Shown: piece by piece, positions 61,122 to 64,000 of the stretch | Position numbering within the stretch: position 1 is the first letter of the stretch | Layout of the letters: each line of letters begins with the position of its first letter | Assembly: GCA_036013505.1 (NCBI GenBank) | Contig: CP107851.1 | Span: 1,674,001 to 1,738,000 of the forward strand | Direction: 5' to 3' | DNA from: Streptomyces sp. NBC_00510 | GTDB taxonomy: Bacteria > Actinomycetota > Actinomycetes > Streptomycetales > Streptomycetaceae | DNA: 64,000 nt | Translations under genes and position numbers: made by a program | The notes under the pieces: generated by a model | The model's input: only the letters and a program-made list of their open reading frames with translations | Told to the model about the DNA's origin: nothing | Databases searched by the model: none

Positions 61122-61832
61122 ATGCACGCCCCTCCCGCACCGTCCGACGTCCGGGACCCCGACCGTGCCCTGCGCACCGCGTGCCTGAGCCAGTGCGCGG
61201 CGGCCTGCGCCGCCTTCCTGCTGCTGCTCGGGCTCGTCGTGGCGCGCTGGGGGCCGTTGCTGGCCGCCGACCGCGGCATCACCGTGGAGCTGCACGCCGT
61301 CGCGGTGCGGCACTCCGGCTGGACCCGGCTCAACCGCGTCCTCACCGACTGGGTCTGGGATCCGCTGACGATGCGTCTGCTGCTGCTCGCGGCCGTGGTG
61401 TGGCTGCTCGTGCGGCGCGAGAACCGCCAGGCCCTGTGGCTGGTGCTGGCCGGCACCCTGGGCTGGGTGCTCCAGCAGTCCGCCAAGGCCCTCGTCGGCC
61501 GGGAACGCCCGCGCTGGCCGGACCCCGTCGACTCGGCGGCCTACGCGGCGTTCCCCTCCGGCCACGCGATGACCGCCGCGCTCGTCTGCGGCGCCCTGCT
61601 GTGGCTGCTGCTGCTCCGCCTGCCGGCCCGCTCCCCGTGGCGCGTGGCCGCCTGCGCCGTCGCCTTCGTGTCCGTCGCCGGCGTCGGCTTCACCCGCGTC
61701 TACCTCGGCGTCCACTGGCCCTCCGACGTCCTGGGCGGCTGGCTGCTCGCGGCGGCCGTCCTCACCGGTACGGCAGCGCTCTGCGAACCGTGGCGCACGG
61801 ACGCCGCGGAGCAGGACCGTACGTCCTCGTGA
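61122..61832 (+). CDS. PAP2-family membrane phosphatase
   Basis: 236 aa with about six membrane helices and the full PAP2 signature: KALVGRERPRWPD, FPSGHAMTAALVCG, and TRVYLGVHWPSDVLGGW. It dephosphorylates lipid phosphates such as undecaprenyl pyrophosphate or phosphatidate. It follows the M56 gene by 10 bp and is probably cotranscribed. Confidence 0.9.
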   Translation: MHAPPAPSDVRDPDRALRTACLSQCAAACAAFLLLLGLVVARWGPLLAADRGITVELHAVAVRHSGWTRLNRVLTDWVWDPLTMRLLLLAAVVWLLVRRENRQALWLVLAGTLGWVLQQSAKALVGRERPRWPDPVDSAAYAAFPSGHAMTAALVCGALLWLLLLRLPARSPWRVAACAVAFVSVAGVGFTRVYLGVHWPSDVLGGWLLAAAVLTGTAALCEPWRTDAAEQDRTSS

Positions 61833-61995
61833 GGCGCCCTGCGGACCGGCCCGGGTGGCGGGTGCCGCCCGGACGGACGGTGGCGACGAGGACCCCGCCG
61901 GTCGTGGCCGAAAGTTGTGCGGGTTCAGGGGAGATCGAGGCACCCGGGCGGCTGCCCTGCCGCGCTGTCGCTACCGGCTGGTATCCATGTGCGGC

Positions 61996-62529
61996 ATGGA
62001 CACCGAACACGCCTCCCCCGAGGACCTCGCCGCGCTCCGCGCGGCCTTCGACGTCGACGACGGCGGTGCGTCGGCGCTCGGCTGGGAGGCCGTCCACGCC
62101 TTCGAGGCGCGGCACGGGGTGGTACTGCCCGAGCCCTACCGGACGTTCGTCGCCGAGATCACCGACGGCTCCTTCCAGGGGCCTCCCGACTTCGGGCTCG
62201 TCGGCCTGGAGGAGTTGCCGGACGACTGGGGCGACGACCCGGCCGGACGCGACCTCGGCCGCCCCTTCCCCCTGACGTCGGCGTGGATCTGGGAGGACGA
62301 CGACCGCCCCGAGGAGGAACTCGCGCCGCTGCGCGCCCAGGTGTTCGACCACGGCTCGATCGTGCTCGGCACGGACGGCTGCGGCATGTACTGGCACCTC
62401 GTCGTCACCGGTCCGCAGCGCGGCCGGGTGTGGAACATCACCGGCGAGGGCGCCTGCCCGTTCGACGCGGGGTTCGCCGGCTGGGTCGGGCACTGGGCGG
62501 CCGGGAAGCCCTGGTTCGACGCCTCCTGA
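61996..62529 (+). CDS. SMI1/KNR4 (SUKH) domain protein
   Basis: 177 aa. The SUKH fold shows AFEARHGVVLPEPYRTFVAE, a central PDFGLVGLEELPDDW, and the C-terminal VFDHGSIVLGTDGCGMYWHL, trimmed, then GRVWNITGEGACPFD. SUKH proteins are often immunity factors to polymorphic toxins, but no toxin gene is adjacent. ATG 61996 is preferred: TATCC about 9 bp upstream fits a leaderless start; ATG 61987 is also in frame. Confidence 0.82.
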   Translation: MDTEHASPEDLAALRAAFDVDDGGASALGWEAVHAFEARHGVVLPEPYRTFVAEITDGSFQGPPDFGLVGLEELPDDWGDDPAGRDLGRPFPLTSAWIWEDDDRPEEELAPLRAQVFDHGSIVLGTDGCGMYWHLVVTGPQRGRVWNITGEGACPFDAGFAGWVGHWAAGKPWFDAS

Positions 62530-62594
62530 CCAGGGCCCGGCCGACACCGGGTTCCGGTGTTGACCGGGAAGCCGGGGCGGGGAGGATGGCGGAC

Positions 62595-63290
62595 ATGACC
62601 ATCAAGGGATACATGTTCGACTTCTCCGGGACCCTGCTGCGGGCCGAGCCCGCCCGGCGCTGGCTGGGCACGGTGCTGGAGCGGCTGGGGATCACCCTCG
62701 GCAAGGCGGAGCTGGCGGCGTACGCGGAGCGCCTGGAGCGGGCCGGCGGGCTTCCGGGCGGCGCGCCGCCGGAGCGGGTGCCGGCGCGGCTGGAGCGGCT
62801 GTGGCAGGAGCGGGACCTGTCGGCGGAGCACCACCGCGCGGCGTTCACCGCGCTGGCGCGGGAGGTCGAGCTGCCGTGGGAGGAGGCCTACGGAGCCCTG
62901 TACGACCGGCACATGGAGCCTGACGCCTGGTCACCGTACCCGGACGCGATGGGGGTGCTCGGGGAGTTGCGGCGCCGGGGCGTGCCGGTGGCGGTGGTGA
63001 GCAACATCGGGTGGGACCTGCGGCCGGTGTTCCGCGCGCACGGTCTGGAAGGGCTGGTGGACGTCTTCGTCCTGAGCTTCGAGCACGGCGTCCAGAAGCC
63101 GGACCCACGGCTGTTCCGCATCGCGTGCGAGGGGCTGGGGCTGCCGCCGGAGCGCGTCGCGATGGTCGGGGACGACCGGCGTGCGGACGGCGGGGCGGCG
63201 GCGCTGGGCTGCGCGGTGCACCTGGTGGACCCCCTGCCGGTGGAGCAGCGGCCGTCGGGGTTGCTGCCCGTGCTGGACCTGACCGCGTGA
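62595..63290 (+). CDS. HAD-superfamily hydrolase with DFSGT motif I
   Basis: 231 aa. Motif I reads MFDFSGTLLRAEP: the first Asp is present, but the usual second Asp of DxD is Ser. Motif II VAVVSNIGWDLRP, motif III Lys in HGVQKPDPRLFRIA, motif IV AMVGDDRRADGGAAALG. An alpha-helical cap sits between motifs I and II. ATG 62595 has GGAGG 9 bp upstream; ATG 62586 is too close to it. Phosphatase or dehalogenase; substrate unknown. Confidence 0.85.
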   Translation: MTIKGYMFDFSGTLLRAEPARRWLGTVLERLGITLGKAELAAYAERLERAGGLPGGAPPERVPARLERLWQERDLSAEHHRAAFTALAREVELPWEEAYGALYDRHMEPDAWSPYPDAMGVLGELRRRGVPVAVVSNIGWDLRPVFRAHGLEGLVDVFVLSFEHGVQKPDPRLFRIACEGLGLPPERVAMVGDDRRADGGAAALGCAVHLVDPLPVEQRPSGLLPVLDLTA

Positions 63291-63425
63291 CGGTGGTGTG
63301 AGGGCGCCGGGCCGGGCGGTGCGGAAGTGCGGTACCCGGCGGTCCCCCGCGCCGCCGGGTACGTGCACCTCACCCCCGTGACCCGCATGAGCATGCCACT
63401 CACGCACGGTCAGCCCTGAGTATAT

Positions 63426-63438
63426 TGGCTCCGAGCCA
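63426..63438. promoter_or_regulatory. Candidate TetR autoregulatory operator
   Basis: TGGCTC-C-GAGCCA is a perfect palindrome around one base, directly after TATATT (63421-63426), a good -10 box. It is 20 bp before the TetR start. A repressor here would block initiation of its own gene. Confidence 0.55.
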
Positions 63439-63457
63439 GTCAACGCAGGAGTAAAGC

Positions 63458-64000
63458 ATGTCCCCTCGGCGACCGTCGGTCAATGAAGCGATGCGCCGGC
63501 GTTCACGGGAACGTCTGCTGCAGGCGACGGTCGAACTGGTGGAGGAACGCGGGTTCGAGGCCACGACGCTCGGGGACATCGCCGACCGCGCGGGTTCGGC
63601 GCGCGGTCTGGTGTCGTACTACTTCCCCGGCAAGCGGCTGCTGCTGCAGGCGGCGGCCCACCGGCTGATGCACACCGAGCTGGCCGCGGCGCTGGAGCGG
63701 GAACCCGGGCCCGCCGACGGCCGCGAGGTGCTGGCCCGGGCGATCGACGCCGTCCTGGCGCTGCCCGTGCACCATCCCGTCGTCATGCGCGCGCACATGG
63801 CCGGCATCCTCCAGGCGTCCGGGTTCAGCGAGTGCGAGGAGCGGCAGCGCCTGGCCGAGTTGCTCCTGGGCGCCGTCCGGGCGTGGGGCTCGGCGGACCC
63901 CGAGCAGGACTACCGGATGCTGCGGGCCCTGCTCATGGGCGGGGTGTTCGCGCAGTTGATCCCGGGCGCGGCGATGCCGCTGCCGCGGCTGCGGGCCGAC
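63458..64000 (+). CDS. TetR-family regulator, C-terminus cut by window edge
   Basis: 181 codons are visible with no stop before the edge. N-terminal TetR HTH: RRRSRERLLQATVELVEERG, then TLGDIADRAGSARGLVSYYF with PGKRLLLQAA. The ligand-binding helices follow (VMRAHMAGILQASGFSECEE). GGAG is 7 bp before ATG 63458. Probably a repressor of itself and of genes beyond the right edge. Confidence 0.88.
   Translation, partial: MSPRRPSVNEAMRRRSRERLLQATVELVEERGFEATTLGDIADRAGSARGLVSYYFPGKRLLLQAAAHRLMHTELAAALEREPGPADGREVLARAIDAVLALPVHHPVVMRAHMAGILQASGFSECEERQRLAELLLGAVRAWGSADPEQDYRMLRALLMGGVFAQLIPGAAMPLPRLRAD

Overview
The window is chromosomal DNA of a high-GC actinomycete, almost certainly a Streptomyces. 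The signs are very high GC with strong third-position GC, many GTG/TTG starts, ATGA/GTGA stop-start overlaps, a short chaplin gene, a c-di-AMP (ydaO-type) riboswitch ahead of an Rpf/LysM/M23 muralytic gene, roadblock/LC7 proteins, a snapalysin-like protease, a secreted phospholipase A2 and the pcaIJFHGBL gene order. I saw no tRNA, rRNA, insertion sequence, CRISPR array, phage gene or attachment site. Both edges cut a gene: a thiolase on the left and a TetR regulator on the right.

Layout. 1-2.7 kb: phenylacetate-type genes, with a thiolase divergent from paaI-paaK across a TetR-like operator. 2.7-5.0 kb: an ArsR-SRPBCC fusion regulator with two operators inside its own promoter, then an MFS permease. 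5.0-14.2 kb: a xylo-oligosaccharide locus (LacI repressor; binding protein, two permeases, GH3, GH43, acetyl-xylan esterase) with two CGAA-N-TTCG operators. 14.4-17.7 kb: a small unknown protein, an acyl-CoA dehydrogenase, a lipoprotein, and a snapalysin homologue that has Gln where the first zinc His should be. 17.7-20.0 kb: an operon of three roadblock/LC7 proteins plus a DUF4388-like protein, with no GTPase gene. 20.2-22.4 kb: a MocR regulator and a divergent alpha/beta hydrolase. 22.5-27.3 kb: an RmdA-like PAS-GGDEF-EAL protein coupled to a DUF574 methyltransferase, then the rpf gene with its elaborate leader.

27.6-32.1 kb: aldo/keto reductase, GNAT, cyclophilin, phospholipase A2, and a molybdenum oxidoreductase with its haem-b membrane partner. 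32.1-41.9 kb: the complete protocatechuate branch of the beta-ketoadipate pathway (pobA, pcaL, B, G, H, F, J, I), divergent from a regulator made of two fused IclR modules; a perfect 16-bp palindrome lies in the pcaI leader. 41.9-47.0 kb: cell-surface and secreted proteins (M48 peptidase, C39-like peptidase, sialidase, chaplin). 47.1-50.5 kb: an operon DUF6421 - SDR - threonine-aldolase-like enzyme. 50.6-54.0 kb: a phosphodiesterase and an amino-acid ABC transporter. 54.0-64.0 kb: GNAT, small unknown genes, VOC protein, CoA-transferase with a second MocR regulator divergent from an EamA exporter, DUF5134, M56 peptidase, PAP2 phosphatase, SUKH protein, HAD hydrolase and the partial TetR gene.

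The themes are plant-polymer and aromatic catabolism (xylan side chains, phenylacetate, 4-hydroxybenzoate to succinyl-CoA and acetyl-CoA), second-messenger control (c-di-GMP enzyme, c-di-AMP riboswitch, possible Crp site) and cell-envelope biology. All assignments come from reading motifs and gene order. No database search was run.
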